A stretch of DNA of 17,222 bases from Pseudomonadota bacterium (GTDB lineage Bacteria > Pseudomonadota > Gammaproteobacteria > Pseudomonadales > Azotimanducaceae). The translations under genes and the position numbers were made by a program. The notes beneath the pieces are model-generated. The model saw only the letters and a program-made list of their open reading frames with translations. It did not search any database and was not told the origin of the DNA. The number at the start of each line of letters is the position of its first letter. Position 1 is the first letter of the stretch. The stretch lies in contig JAACDS010000176.1 in NCBI GenBank assembly GCA_009936895.1, forward strand, positions 1 to 17,222. The letters are read 5' to 3'. Positions 1-7,205 of the stretch are shown piece by piece.

Positions 1-489
1 ACGTCGCGCATGGGACTGTATCTGCACAAAGCGCCGCCAAAGCACAAACTGGGCAGCATGATCTTGCTGAATCCCCGCATCTTAATTCCGGCTGGCGCGC
101 CGAATCACTCGGAAGTGATGGTGAGAACCTTCGATCAAGATGTGTTGGTCTACAGTTTGCTACCCCATGCCCACTACCGGGGTAAGGCGTCGGAGTTTGT
201 CGCGCATCTGCCCGACGGTACGAAGGAAACACTATTGTCGGTACCTCGCTATGACTTCAACTGGCAAACCAATTACGACCTCGAAGAGCCTCGCTTTTTG
301 CCAGCAGGAACCAAGATGGTTCACCGCACGTGGTGGGATAACTCGGCACGCAATCCGGCCAATCCAGATGCGACACGCGACGTTCCATGGGGCCAACAGT
401 CCTGGGATGAAATGCTTTTCGGGTCGGTACGCTACCGCGTAGTGGACGCTGACTCAGATCCAAGTGTGGTCGGTGGCGGTATGGACTGA
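1..489 (+). CDS. Copper type II monooxygenase-like protein, C-terminal fragment
   Basis: The reading frame is open from the first base, so the gene begins upstream and only its last 162 codons are here. The fragment resembles the C-terminal copper-binding domain of the ascorbate-dependent monooxygenase (PHM/DBH-like) fold. A His-Ala-His pair (bases 166-174, in PHAHYRGKA) sits where the family places two CuB histidines. The Met of DEMLFG (bases 412-414) sits where the family has its CuB methionine. The stretches YDFNWQ, LPAGTK and WWDNSARNPANPD are also typical of bacterial proteins with this domain, which often carry N-terminal redox domains that cannot be seen here. Such proteins are usually exported. 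The substrate is unknown. The assignment comes from motif recognition; an inactive relative is possible. Confidence 0.7.
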   Translation, partial: TSRMGLYLHKAPPKHKLGSMILLNPRILIPAGAPNHSEVMVRTFDQDVLVYSLLPHAHYRGKASEFVAHLPDGTKETLLSVPRYDFNWQTNYDLEEPRFLPAGTKMVHRTWWDNSARNPANPDATRDVPWGQQSWDEMLFGSVRYRVVDADSDPSVVGGGMD

Positions 490-501
490 GCAGCTGGCGA
501 A

Positions 502-518
502 CCGGGTTTGATGCCCGG
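502..518 (+). terminator. Weak stem-loop after the copper-protein gene
   Basis: A perfect 5-bp inverted repeat (CCGGG and CCCGG around the 7-base loop TTTGATG) begins 12 bases after the stop at 489 and ends before the next gene's ribosome binding site. No T run follows, so it is at best a weak terminator, or a structure in the leader of the next gene. Confidence 0.2.
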
Positions 519-535
519 GCGCTGGATTGGAAACT

Positions 536-540
536 AGGAG
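536..540 (+). promoter_or_regulatory. Ribosome binding site deciding a TTG start
   Basis: AGGAG lies 7 bases before the TTG at 548. The earlier in-frame TTG at 527 lies upstream of this element, and the GTG at 542 is only one base after it. The sequence therefore favours the TTG at 548 as the start of the oxygenase gene. Confidence 0.6.
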
Positions 541-547
541 AGTGGCT

Positions 548-1348
548 TTGAGTGTCTACTGTGAAGCAGTGTTGAACTATGCCGGGGCCCTAGATCACGA
601 GCCGACCACGGTATCCATACACGATGGTCGGAAAGCCGCGCCAGATCCGGATCAGGCGAATTTCCGTCTCATGTCTCATGTGTCCAAGGTGAAGAACTGG
701 CGCGACTTCGACGAGGTCAGCGCGGTACATGTTCCCGAAGTGACCTCCTTGATGCGCGAGGTCACTGGCTGTCGGGCCGCGGTTGTGTATGAGCCTCTTA
801 TTCGGAGTCCGCAGACCGCGGTTGAAGACAGTGACTACGCGCCCATTGAGTCGGTGCATTCGGACTATACCCAAGATTATCGGCGTATGGTGACGGATCC
901 GAACCACACCTACGCTGGGTTTCTGGCTCCGCTACTGGCTGCTAACGGTCTCAGTTACGCTGATGTAATCGGTGCCCAGCGTATTGCTGTTGTTCAGCTT
1001 TGGCGAAATATAGGGCACCAACAACCCGACCGACCGCTGGCCATTTGTGATGCCAGTACGGTGTCGGTGGAAGAACTGATTCCGATTAACATCCCGACGT
1101 ACGGCGGTCTGGATTTGGATTTCGAAGCCTGTGTCTTTGCCAAGCCGAATCCAGTCGAATCTCACCGTTGGTATACATTTCCGCATATGACCGAGGAAGA
1201 GGTTCTGCTGTTTACCACCTACGACAGCGCCTTAGCAGACGAGGGTCGGCCGTTCTTCACGCCGCATTCTGCCTTTGTTGACCCCATGGCAGGAGCGCAG
1301 GCTCCCATGCGGGAAAGCGTGGAAATGCGGTCTCTGTGCCTGTTTTAG
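548..1348 (+). CDS. CmcJ/NvfI-type non-heme Fe(II)/2-oxoglutarate oxygenase
   Basis: The protein is 266 aa and looks like the CmcJ/NvfI/AsaB family of non-heme iron, 2-oxoglutarate-dependent oxygenases and hydroxylases, known mostly from fungal natural-product clusters and bacteria. What shows this is a VHSDYT block (His104, Asp106), a VVQLWRNI block (148-155) followed by RPLAICDAST, an RWYTFPHM block with EEVLLFTTYDS, and a C-terminal FFTPHSAFVDP block (His240) followed by RESVEMRSL. His104, Asp106 and His240 would form the 2-His-1-carboxylate iron site, and Arg255 or Arg261 could hold 2-oxoglutarate. The length is normal for the family. A TTG start at 548 is chosen from the ribosome binding site at 536-540. 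The gene lies 58 bases after a copper-monooxygenase gene on the same strand, so they may be co-transcribed. The substrate is unknown. Confidence 0.75.
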   Translation: MSVYCEAVLNYAGALDHEPTTVSIHDGRKAAPDPDQANFRLMSHVSKVKNWRDFDEVSAVHVPEVTSLMREVTGCRAAVVYEPLIRSPQTAVEDSDYAPIESVHSDYTQDYRRMVTDPNHTYAGFLAPLLAANGLSYADVIGAQRIAVVQLWRNIGHQQPDRPLAICDASTVSVEELIPINIPTYGGLDLDFEACVFAKPNPVESHRWYTFPHMTEEEVLLFTTYDSALADEGRPFFTPHSAFVDPMAGAQAPMRESVEMRSLCLF

Positions 1349-1388
1349 CTGCGCTAGAACGCTTTCAAGAACCTAAGGCCGAGACTTC

Positions 1389-2006
1389 TTACTCTGGCAT
1401 CACACCCTGATTGAGCAGAGCGGCAAAGGGGTCGTGACTGGCGTCTCTGTGCCACTGGTATTCGGCATAGTTGATGACCGATTCTGCGAGCTCAAGCCCA
1501 TACACCCGTTCAATGACCGCGAGTGCCATGTCGGTGCCAGCGGAAACGCCCGAGGAGGTGACGTACTGACCTGCGTCCACCCAGCGCGCGGACTCCTGCC
1601 AATCCACCCTTGGACCCTGACTTCGAGCCAACTCGAAGAACATTTTGTTTGAGGTAGCGGGCATGCCATCCAGCAAACCCGCCTTGGCTAGTAGCGCCGA
1701 GCCGGTGCAGACGCTCATGGTGACTTGGCTTTGCGGGCAGCGTTCTTTGAGAAACTGGATCAGCGCATTATTTTCCAGTTCGGGAATGGTGCCAATACCG
1801 CCTGGTATCAAGACCATGTCCAGCTCGGGAGCATTGTCAAAACCGTAGTCCGCTACGGTCTTGGGGCCCGCAGAGGATCTGACCGATCCGCTGTTTTCAG
1901 CAATGGTCACCAACTCGAGTTTGTCACCCAGGGCGCCAAACATTTCCATCGGGCCGTAGGCGTCAAGTAGCTCGAAGTCGTTGTAAAAAATAGTTCCCAG
2001 TCGCAT
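1389..2006 (-). CDS. DJ-1/PfpI family protein
   Basis: A 205-aa single-domain protein of the DJ-1/PfpI (class I glutamine amidotransferase-like) superfamily, of the type that includes isonitrile hydratase and the N-terminal domains of AraC-type regulators. The N-terminal strand (RLGTIFYNDFELLDAYGP, residues 2-19), the VLIPGG turn (65-70) and the nucleophile elbow MSVCTGSALLAKAGLLDG with Cys100 are all clear, followed by ATSNK. No DNA-binding domain follows, so it is an enzyme rather than a regulator. A ribosome binding site (GAGAGAG) sits just before the ATG. It is the second gene after the luciferase-like oxidoreductase, 50 bases downstream on the same strand, and probably in one transcript. 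Which activity it has (hydratase, glyoxalase-like or other) cannot be decided. Confidence 0.85.
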   Translation of the reverse strand: MRLGTIFYNDFELLDAYGPMEMFGALGDKLELVTIAENSGSVRSSAGPKTVADYGFDNAPELDMVLIPGGIGTIPELENNALIQFLKERCPQSQVTMSVCTGSALLAKAGLLDGMPATSNKMFFELARSQGPRVDWQESARWVDAGQYVTSSGVSAGTDMALAVIERVYGLELAESVINYAEYQWHRDASHDPFAALLNQGVMPE

Positions 2007-2056
2007 GGCTATCTCTCTCGGTGAGTCCTGAATGTATGGGTTGCTGGTACCAACGT

Positions 2057-3109
2057 CTACCAGCTTGTGGTTTCTCGTTGAATGAGATCTACCGCTTCTT
2101 CCAGCGCCGAAGTGCGTTCTTTCCAGCTTTCACCGCCGGTACCCAGACGGAAGGTGTTTACGCCAGCGTCGCGGAATGCTTTGAGGCGATTGCGGATCAT
2201 GTCTTCGGTACCGATGAGGTTCGTCAGCAGCACCATTTCATCGGGTACCCTGGCGACCGCTTGATCGCGTTTGCCGTCAATCCACAGACTTTGCACGGCC
2301 TTGGCATCGTCCTCGTAGCCCGCGCGACAGTACGCGTCGTTGTAGAAATTGGTTTTTGCCGATCCCATACCGCCCAAGGTGAAGGCCATGGCAGGTTTGC
2401 GAGCTTCGATCAAACGCTCGACGTCATCGCTCATTTCAAAATAACCGCCGGTCTGAATGTCGATATCGGCGAGGCTTCGACCTGCCTTTGTTGCACCCGC
2501 GCGCAGGTCATCAAGAAACACGTGACTTTGTTCCGGCACGAAAGATGTACCCAGCCAGCCGTCGGCCAGCTCGCCGGTCATCTGCAGGGATTTGGGTCCA
2601 AGGGTGGCCAGATAGATGGGTAGGTTCGGGCGTGGCGGCTGGGACAGGCGTATGGGTTTGCCTTCGCCACCTGGCCGGGGCAGCACGTAGTGCTCGCCTT
2701 CGTACTGTAATTTTTCGCCATTCAGAGCCATGCGCAGGATGGCCATACATTCGCGCAGTCGCGACAGTGGCTTACCAAAGGCCGCCCCGTGCAGGCCTTC
2801 GACGACTTGGGGGCCGCTCACACCCAGTCCCATATTGAAACGGCCCTTGGAAACCGTATCCAAACTTTGGGCGGTCATGGCCATCATGGAAGGCACCCGT
2901 GAGCTAATTTGCATGATGCCGGTGCCCAATCGGATGTTCTCGGTTTTGGCCGCCAAATAGGCGAGCGGTACGATGGCATCCATACCCCAAGCTTCGGCGG
3001 ACCATGCTTCATTTACACCCATGCGATCGGCCGCCATGGTGTAGTCCACTAGGCTGTCCCACTCTTCGCCGTTGTAATAGGCCGAGCCGATGGAAATGGA
3101 AATGCGCAT
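2057..3109 (-). CDS. Luciferase-like (LLM class) oxidoreductase, F420-type subgroup
   Basis: A 350-aa TIM-barrel oxidoreductase of the bacterial luciferase superfamily. The N-terminal strand (MRISISIG), the AWSAEAWGMDA segment (35-45), the RLGTGIMQISSRVP segment (60-73), and the AQSLDTVSKGRFNMGLGVSG stretch (80-99) are diagnostic, as is LPIYLATLGPKSLQMTGELADGW later on. These features are closest to the F420-dependent LLM oxidoreductases common in actinobacteria, but many relatives use FMN, so the cofactor is not settled. GGGAGA precedes the ATG by 6 bases. The gene heads a unit with the DJ-1-like gene and is divergent from the 3229 gene across a 119-base spacer whose -35 motifs overlap. The substrate is unknown. 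Confidence 0.85.
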   Translation of the reverse strand: MRISISIGSAYYNGEEWDSLVDYTMAADRMGVNEAWSAEAWGMDAIVPLAYLAAKTENIRLGTGIMQISSRVPSMMAMTAQSLDTVSKGRFNMGLGVSGPQVVEGLHGAAFGKPLSRLRECMAILRMALNGEKLQYEGEHYVLPRPGGEGKPIRLSQPPRPNLPIYLATLGPKSLQMTGELADGWLGTSFVPEQSHVFLDDLRAGATKAGRSLADIDIQTGGYFEMSDDVERLIEARKPAMAFTLGGMGSAKTNFYNDAYCRAGYEDDAKAVQSLWIDGKRDQAVARVPDEMVLLTNLIGTEDMIRNRLKAFRDAGVNTFRLGTGGESWKERTSALEEAVDLIQRETTSW

Positions 3110-3169
3110 GAAGTGTCTCCCGTCAAATAGCTTTTATTCAAAATGGCAAGTTCATATGGTTCACACACT

Positions 3170-3198
3170 TTGTCAAGGAACGCCGCACGCCCTAGAAT
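3170..3198 (+). promoter_or_regulatory. Sigma70-type promoter for the 3229-5067 pair
   Basis: TTGTCA (3170-3175, five of six consensus bases) and TAGAAT (3193-3198, five of six) are separated by exactly 17 bases. Transcription would start near 3205, about 24 bases before the ATG. On the opposite strand the same bases give a perfect TTGACA (3171-3176) pointing to the divergent gene, but I see no good -10 for it. Two GTTCA direct repeats (3150-3154 and 3159-3163, period 9) lie just upstream and could be a regulator site. Confidence 0.65.
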
Positions 3199-3228
3199 CA
3201 GGGTCAGCTTAAATATCGGGGAGGAATG

Positions 3229-3540
3229 ATGCCAAAGCTAAAAACCGGTGGTCGGTTCAAAAGCGCAGTCTGCGCAGGGGAAATCATGGTCGTGACCGCG
3301 TCAGAGGATGATGTGGTGTTGACCTGCGGGGGGGCGGACATGGTTGCGCCGGGAACCGAGGTGGCGGACGGTGCGCAAGTCCATCCGGATCACGCGGTTG
3401 GCATCGCCATGGGCAAGCGTTATATCTCTGAAGATGAGACCATCGAGGTGCTGTGCGTCAAAGCCGGTGATGGCAGTTTGGCCGTGAACGGCCAATTGAT
3501 GCTGCAAAAGGATACTAAACAGCTACCGAAAACAGATTAG
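3229..3540 (+). CDS. Small conserved two-cysteine protein
   Basis: A 103-aa protein whose function I do not recognise. It looks like a small family found beside acyl-CoA synthetase genes in actinobacteria and some proteobacteria (from memory, not checked). Its features are a basic N-terminus, KSAVCAGEIMVVTASE, a second cysteine in VLTCGGADMV, GIAMGKRY, and a C-terminal half reading EVLCVKAGDGSLAVNG with a third cysteine. No signal peptide or membrane segment is seen, so it is cytosolic and probably mostly beta-strand. Two ATGs stand side by side (3226 and 3229); the GGAGG at 3220-3224 is one base from the first and four from the second, so the second is preferred. The synthetase gene begins 9 bases after its stop, so the two are co-transcribed, suggesting an accessory role in the same pathway. 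Confidence 0.75.
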   Translation: MPKLKTGGRFKSAVCAGEIMVVTASEDDVVLTCGGADMVAPGTEVADGAQVHPDHAVGIAMGKRYISEDETIEVLCVKAGDGSLAVNGQLMLQKDTKQLPKTD

Positions 3541-3549
3541 GCAGCAGCG

Positions 3550-5067
3550 ATGAACGTCATGATGCTGCTGGAAATGGCCAGTGGAGCCTTTCCCGATCGT
3601 CCCGCGTTTACCGATGGTGAACGCGGACTAACCTATACCTACAGTGAGCTATTCGAGGCTGCCCGATCGCGTGCCGGGTCTATCCGGGCGCAGGGTGCCA
3701 GTCGTATGGCCAAGCTCGACGTCAGTAATCTAGGGACTCCCTTAGGGTTGTTTGCCAGCGCTTGGGCCGGTGTGCCCTATGTGCCGTTGAACTATCGACT
3801 GACGAATGAGGAAATTCAGGCATTACTGAAACGCGTCACGCCAGCGTATCTGGTGACGTCCAGTGATCGAGTGGATGCCTTTGGTGCACTCGATGACGTA
3901 CATGCGGTGGCCACGGAAGGCTTTTTGGACGCCTCGCAACATGCCATGCCAGTGGATGGCGAATGGGCGATGGATCCGGATGAAGTGGCGGTGCTGCTGT
4001 TTACCAGTGGCACCACGGGAGAGCCCAAGGCCGCCGTGCTGCGTCACAAGCATTTGGTCAGCTACATACTCAGTTCAGTGGAGTTCGCTAGCGCACCGGA
4101 AGAGGACGCATCCTTGGTGTGTGTGCCGCCTTACCATATCGCGGGTATTGCCGCGATCATGAGTTCGGTTTACTCCGGCCGACACGTTATTCAGCTGCCG
4201 AACTTCACTGCAGAACGCTGGATCGAACTGGCTCGCCAGCACCAGGTCACAACAGCCTTTGTCGTGCCGACCATGCTCGCGCGCATTGTTGAGACGCTCG
4301 AAGCGCAAGGCGTTACCACCGCGGATATGCCCTATTTGAACAGTTTGGCCTATGGCGGTGGCAAGATGCCCCTCAGCGTGATTGAAAAAGCCATGACGCT
4401 GTTTCCACAAACAGACTTTTCCAACGCCTATGGTCTGACTGAAACCAGTTCTACGATTTGCGTGTTGGGTCCTGATGCTCATCGTGATGCCGTATCGAGC
4501 CCGACCGAGGCCGGTCGGCGTCGTTTGGTTTCTGTTGGTCAGGCCTTGCCCGGTGTGGAAATTGAAATTCGCGATGACGAAGGGCGTGTACTTGGCGCGG
4601 GCGAGCGAGGCGAAATTTACGTTCGTGGTGAACAGGTCTCCGGCGAGTACGAAGGTAAGGGCTCTGTGGTGGATGCGGACGGTTGGTTCCCGACAAGGGA
4701 CGCCGGCAGCATCGACGACGAAGGATTCCTGTTTTTGGAAGGACGAGCAGACGATGTGATTGTGCGCGGCGGAGAAAATTTATCGCCGGGTGAAATCGAA
4801 GACGTTCTGCTCACTCATCCCGCTGTGGCGGATGCTGCGGTGGTAGGCGTGCCCGATGAGCAATGGGGCGAAGCCGTCGCCGCGGCAGTGGTTGCCAAGG
4901 CGGGTGCCAGAATTGATGAAGAAGCGTTAAAAGAACTCGTGAAGGAACAGTTGCGAAGCTCTCGTGTGCCCGCTCATATGGAGGTCTGGTCGGAGCTGCC
5001 CTATAACGAAACCGGCAAACTGCTGCGGCGGATGGTTAAGGCATCTTTCGAGGAGACGCTTAACTGA
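3550..5067 (+). CDS. Acyl-CoA synthetase (class I adenylate-forming enzyme)
   Basis: A 505-aa ATP- and CoA-dependent ligase that would adenylate a carboxylic acid and transfer it to CoA in the cytosol. The core motifs are in order: the phosphate-binding loop LLFTSGTTGEPKAAVLRH (about residues 149-166), YGLTETSS (about 294-301), the DGWFPTRDAG aspartate motif, the hinge GRADDVIVRGGENLSPGEIED (about 397-417), and the catalytic lysine in NETGKLLRR near the C-terminus. All key residues are present and the length is normal for the family. It is translated just after the small two-cysteine gene and shares its promoter. Its stop overlaps that of the convergent crotonase by 8 bases. The acyl substrate, whether fatty, aromatic or ring-derived, cannot be told from the sequence. 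Confidence 0.9.
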   Translation: MNVMMLLEMASGAFPDRPAFTDGERGLTYTYSELFEAARSRAGSIRAQGASRMAKLDVSNLGTPLGLFASAWAGVPYVPLNYRLTNEEIQALLKRVTPAYLVTSSDRVDAFGALDDVHAVATEGFLDASQHAMPVDGEWAMDPDEVAVLLFTSGTTGEPKAAVLRHKHLVSYILSSVEFASAPEEDASLVCVPPYHIAGIAAIMSSVYSGRHVIQLPNFTAERWIELARQHQVTTAFVVPTMLARIVETLEAQGVTTADMPYLNSLAYGGGKMPLSVIEKAMTLFPQTDFSNAYGLTETSSTICVLGPDAHRDAVSSPTEAGRRRLVSVGQALPGVEIEIRDDEGRVLGAGERGEIYVRGEQVSGEYEGKGSVVDADGWFPTRDAGSIDDEGFLFLEGRADDVIVRGGENLSPGEIEDVLLTHPAVADAAVVGVPDEQWGEAVAAAVVAKAGARIDEEALKELVKEQLRSSRVPAHMEVWSELPYNETGKLLRRMVKASFEETLN

Positions 5068-6046
5068 GTTCAGCTGGGTCGCCGATCTCGTCAACCAAAC
5101 CCCACTCTAAGGCCAGCGCGGCATCGATGCGCTGGCCGCTCAAGCCGAGCAGGGCCGCCCGATGAGGGCCGATGCGGCGAGGAATGCGGACGGTACCGCC
5201 GGCGCCGGGCACGAGGCCAAAGCCTACCTCGGGAAGCGCAAAGTAAGCCCCCGGCGACGCCACCAAACGCCCAGCGAAAGCCGTCATTTCAATACCAGCC
5301 CCAATACACGCTCCGTGCAGTCGCGCGGTGGTGCGGTGAGAAATGCGATCAATCAAGCGAGCAGGTGAACGGGTCGTGCGGGTCAGATGAGCCTGCGCCG
5401 CATCTCGGGCCAGACCAAATTCGTCGAGGTCGCCGCCGGCGCAAAAGGACCGTCCTGCGCCCTGTAGCAGCACCCGCTGAATAGAGTGATCTGCCTCAGC
5501 GAAGGACAATGCCTCACAGAGCGCTTCGCGCATGGCAGCGGAAAAGGCATTGTGCTTGTCCCCCCGGTTGAGGGTAATCGTCAGGTCATCACCGTTTCGG
5601 TGGGTGATGACCGGGTGCGTTGGCATGCTGTCATCAGGCTTTGGGGCGGTGCGTCTATTCAGCCATCGGATGAATTCGGCACCGTGCTGTAGCGTGCTGT
5701 AGGTTAACGATTCCAGCATCAGACCCTCTTCAACGGATAGCTGACGGTTTTTGCGCAGCAGTTGAATCAAGGCCGTACTCGCCAAGGGATTGGCCTGCAG
5801 ATTGTCCAGGGCAGGGTTCAGCAGTTCGTCCCGAATGTTGGTATCTGCGACGACGTCGAAAAAAGGCAACAGCCTGCGCGTTTGCTCGGGCAGTGAATCG
5901 ACGGATCCTTTGCAAAAAGCGATGACGGTGGTGTTTGGCTGCCAGACGGTTTGGCCAGGCATCGCGGGCATATCCTCAGCGGTCTGATCGAGATCCACCG
6001 CAAGATATCGACAGCCGCTGACAACACTGCGCTCTTCCGCCAACAT
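5060..6046 (-). CDS. Enoyl-CoA hydratase/isomerase with a degenerate N-terminal crotonase half
   Basis: The protein is about 328 aa. The C-terminal part (about 145-328) is a crotonase domain: SFCAGGDLDEFG (200-211) and GACIGAGIEMTAF form the oxyanion-hole region. Glu253 and Glu273 (in LPEVGFGLVPGAGG) align with the two catalytic glutamates of enoyl-CoA hydratase, so hydratase chemistry is plausible. The first 140 residues are unusual. Their later part (NPLASTALIQLLRKNRQLS, then GLMLESLTYSTLQHGAEFIRWL) reads like the end of another crotonase domain lacking its active-site motifs, suggesting a decayed tandem copy. The start is uncertain. The ATG at 6046 is chosen; a TTG at 6058 has AAAGAGG upstream at workable distance. 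The gene is divergent from the CoA transferase gene and convergent with the synthetase. Confidence 0.8.
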   Translation of the reverse strand: MLAEERSVVSGCRYLAVDLDQTAEDMPAMPGQTVWQPNTTVIAFCKGSVDSLPEQTRRLLPFFDVVADTNIRDELLNPALDNLQANPLASTALIQLLRKNRQLSVEEGLMLESLTYSTLQHGAEFIRWLNRRTAPKPDDSMPTHPVITHRNGDDLTITLNRGDKHNAFSAAMREALCEALSFAEADHSIQRVLLQGAGRSFCAGGDLDEFGLARDAAQAHLTRTTRSPARLIDRISHRTTARLHGACIGAGIEMTAFAGRLVASPGAYFALPEVGFGLVPGAGGTVRIPRRIGPHRAALLGLSGQRIDAALALEWGLVDEIGDPAELS

Positions 6047-6083
6047 GGGGGTATGCAACAGCTGGCAATACCTCTTTAGCGAT

Positions 6084-7205
6084 ATGATGTTCTCTGCAGA
6101 AAATTTGGCTGAGTTCGACATGGCCATGAGTATACCTGCCGATGACCTGAACGCCTGCGTTGAGCAGGCTGTTTTGGGCATTGCCCGAGGCTACCCCGAC
6201 GCCAGTCTGCCAAGTGCTGATTGGGTGCTAAAAGCCAGAGCAACAGAACTGGGTATCGCCCCAGCAGGCCAATGGTCTGCCAACCGAAGCTGTCACCTGA
6301 TGGCCTGCGAGGCTGGCTGGCTCGCGGTGAATCTCGCTCGGGACAGCGACTGGACGCTGTTGAATGCTTGGCTGGAAACCGATGCACGCCTCACCAACTG
6401 GGCAGCGTTGAGAACGGTACTGGTGCCGCGCAGCGGCAGAGACCTGCTCGATCGAGGGCGAGAAATGGGTCTGCCGCTGGCCTTTGTCGATACAGGCGGT
6501 TCTGATGCCGATGAAGCGGAACGCCCGGCGTCGATGATGAGCCCCGATGATTTGAATACAGCAGGACGATCACTGCGCGGTGCCAAGGTGGTCGATCTGT
6601 CTGCCCTATGGGCGGGTCCGCTGTGCGCGCATTTGCTGCACCGGTGCGGTGCCGAAGTCACCAGTGTTTCCAGCGTTCAGCGCCCAGACGGTTCCCGACA
6701 GGGCAATCCGGTGCTTTACCAGCAACTGCGTGCCGGCCACGAGCACCTAGTGCTGGACTTTGATGATCCTGCTCAGCGCCAGCAGTTGGCTCGTTTGTTG
6801 GCCAGCGCCGACGTAGTGATTGAAGCGTCCCGGCCACGAGCCTTGCGTCAGCTGGGTTTGGATCGGGAATCCTTGAAAATCAACAATCCCCAGATTTGGC
6901 TCTCGATCACGGCCTATGGACGCAAGCCACCGGCAGAACAGTGGGTGGGTTTTGGCGATGATGTGGCCGTCAGTGCAGGTCTGCTGCACTGGGACGAACG
7001 TGGTCACCCTCAGTTCGTTGGCGATGCCATTGCCGATCCGCTGACCGGCGTCTACGGGGCGCTCGCTGTTGTTGAGAGTCTTGCCCAAGGGCGCAGCGGC
7101 TTATTGGATGTGTCCATGGCGAGCATCGCTCGCCGTTGTCAGCAAAAGATATTGGCCGCAGGACAAGACATTGTTTGTCCCTTATCGGCTGCGACATCGT
7201 GCTGA
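6084..7205 (+). CDS. CaiB/BaiF-type (class III) CoA transferase
   Basis: The protein is about 373 aa and would move CoA between carboxylic acids, or handle CoA esters in a related way. From about residue 165 it has the CaiB start LRGAKVVDLSALWAGPLCA, then the typical VLDFDDPAQR and DVVIEASRPRAL stretches. It then has FVGDAIADPLTGVYGA, whose Asp near residue 318 aligns with the family's catalytic aspartate, and LLDVSM. The first 160 residues carry a second, weaker CaiB-like stretch (WSANRSCHLM, GWLAVNLARDSDW), as in a two-part actinobacterial subfamily. The C-terminus is shorter than in classic 400-aa members. No clear ribosome binding site is seen; starts at 6084, 6087 and 6120 are all possible. 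The stop overlaps the start of the amidohydrolase gene, so the two are translationally linked. Confidence 0.8.
   Translation: MMFSAENLAEFDMAMSIPADDLNACVEQAVLGIARGYPDASLPSADWVLKARATELGIAPAGQWSANRSCHLMACEAGWLAVNLARDSDWTLLNAWLETDARLTNWAALRTVLVPRSGRDLLDRGREMGLPLAFVDTGGSDADEAERPASMMSPDDLNTAGRSLRGAKVVDLSALWAGPLCAHLLHRCGAEVTSVSSVQRPDGSRQGNPVLYQQLRAGHEHLVLDFDDPAQRQQLARLLASADVVIEASRPRALRQLGLDRESLKINNPQIWLSITAYGRKPPAEQWVGFGDDVAVSAGLLHWDERGHPQFVGDAIADPLTGVYGALAVVESLAQGRSGLLDVSMASIARRCQQKILAAGQDIVCPLSAATSC

Noticed and set aside
2021..2623. A 200-aa open frame on the + strand within the luciferase-like gene
   Set aside because: It is a shadow of a gene with clear family motifs on the other strand; the translation has no recognisable domain and no ribosome binding site.
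6047..6181. The longer form of the crotonase starting at 6181
   Set aside because: It would overlap the 5' end of the divergent CoA transferase gene by about 100 bases, and the extra residues have no family likeness.
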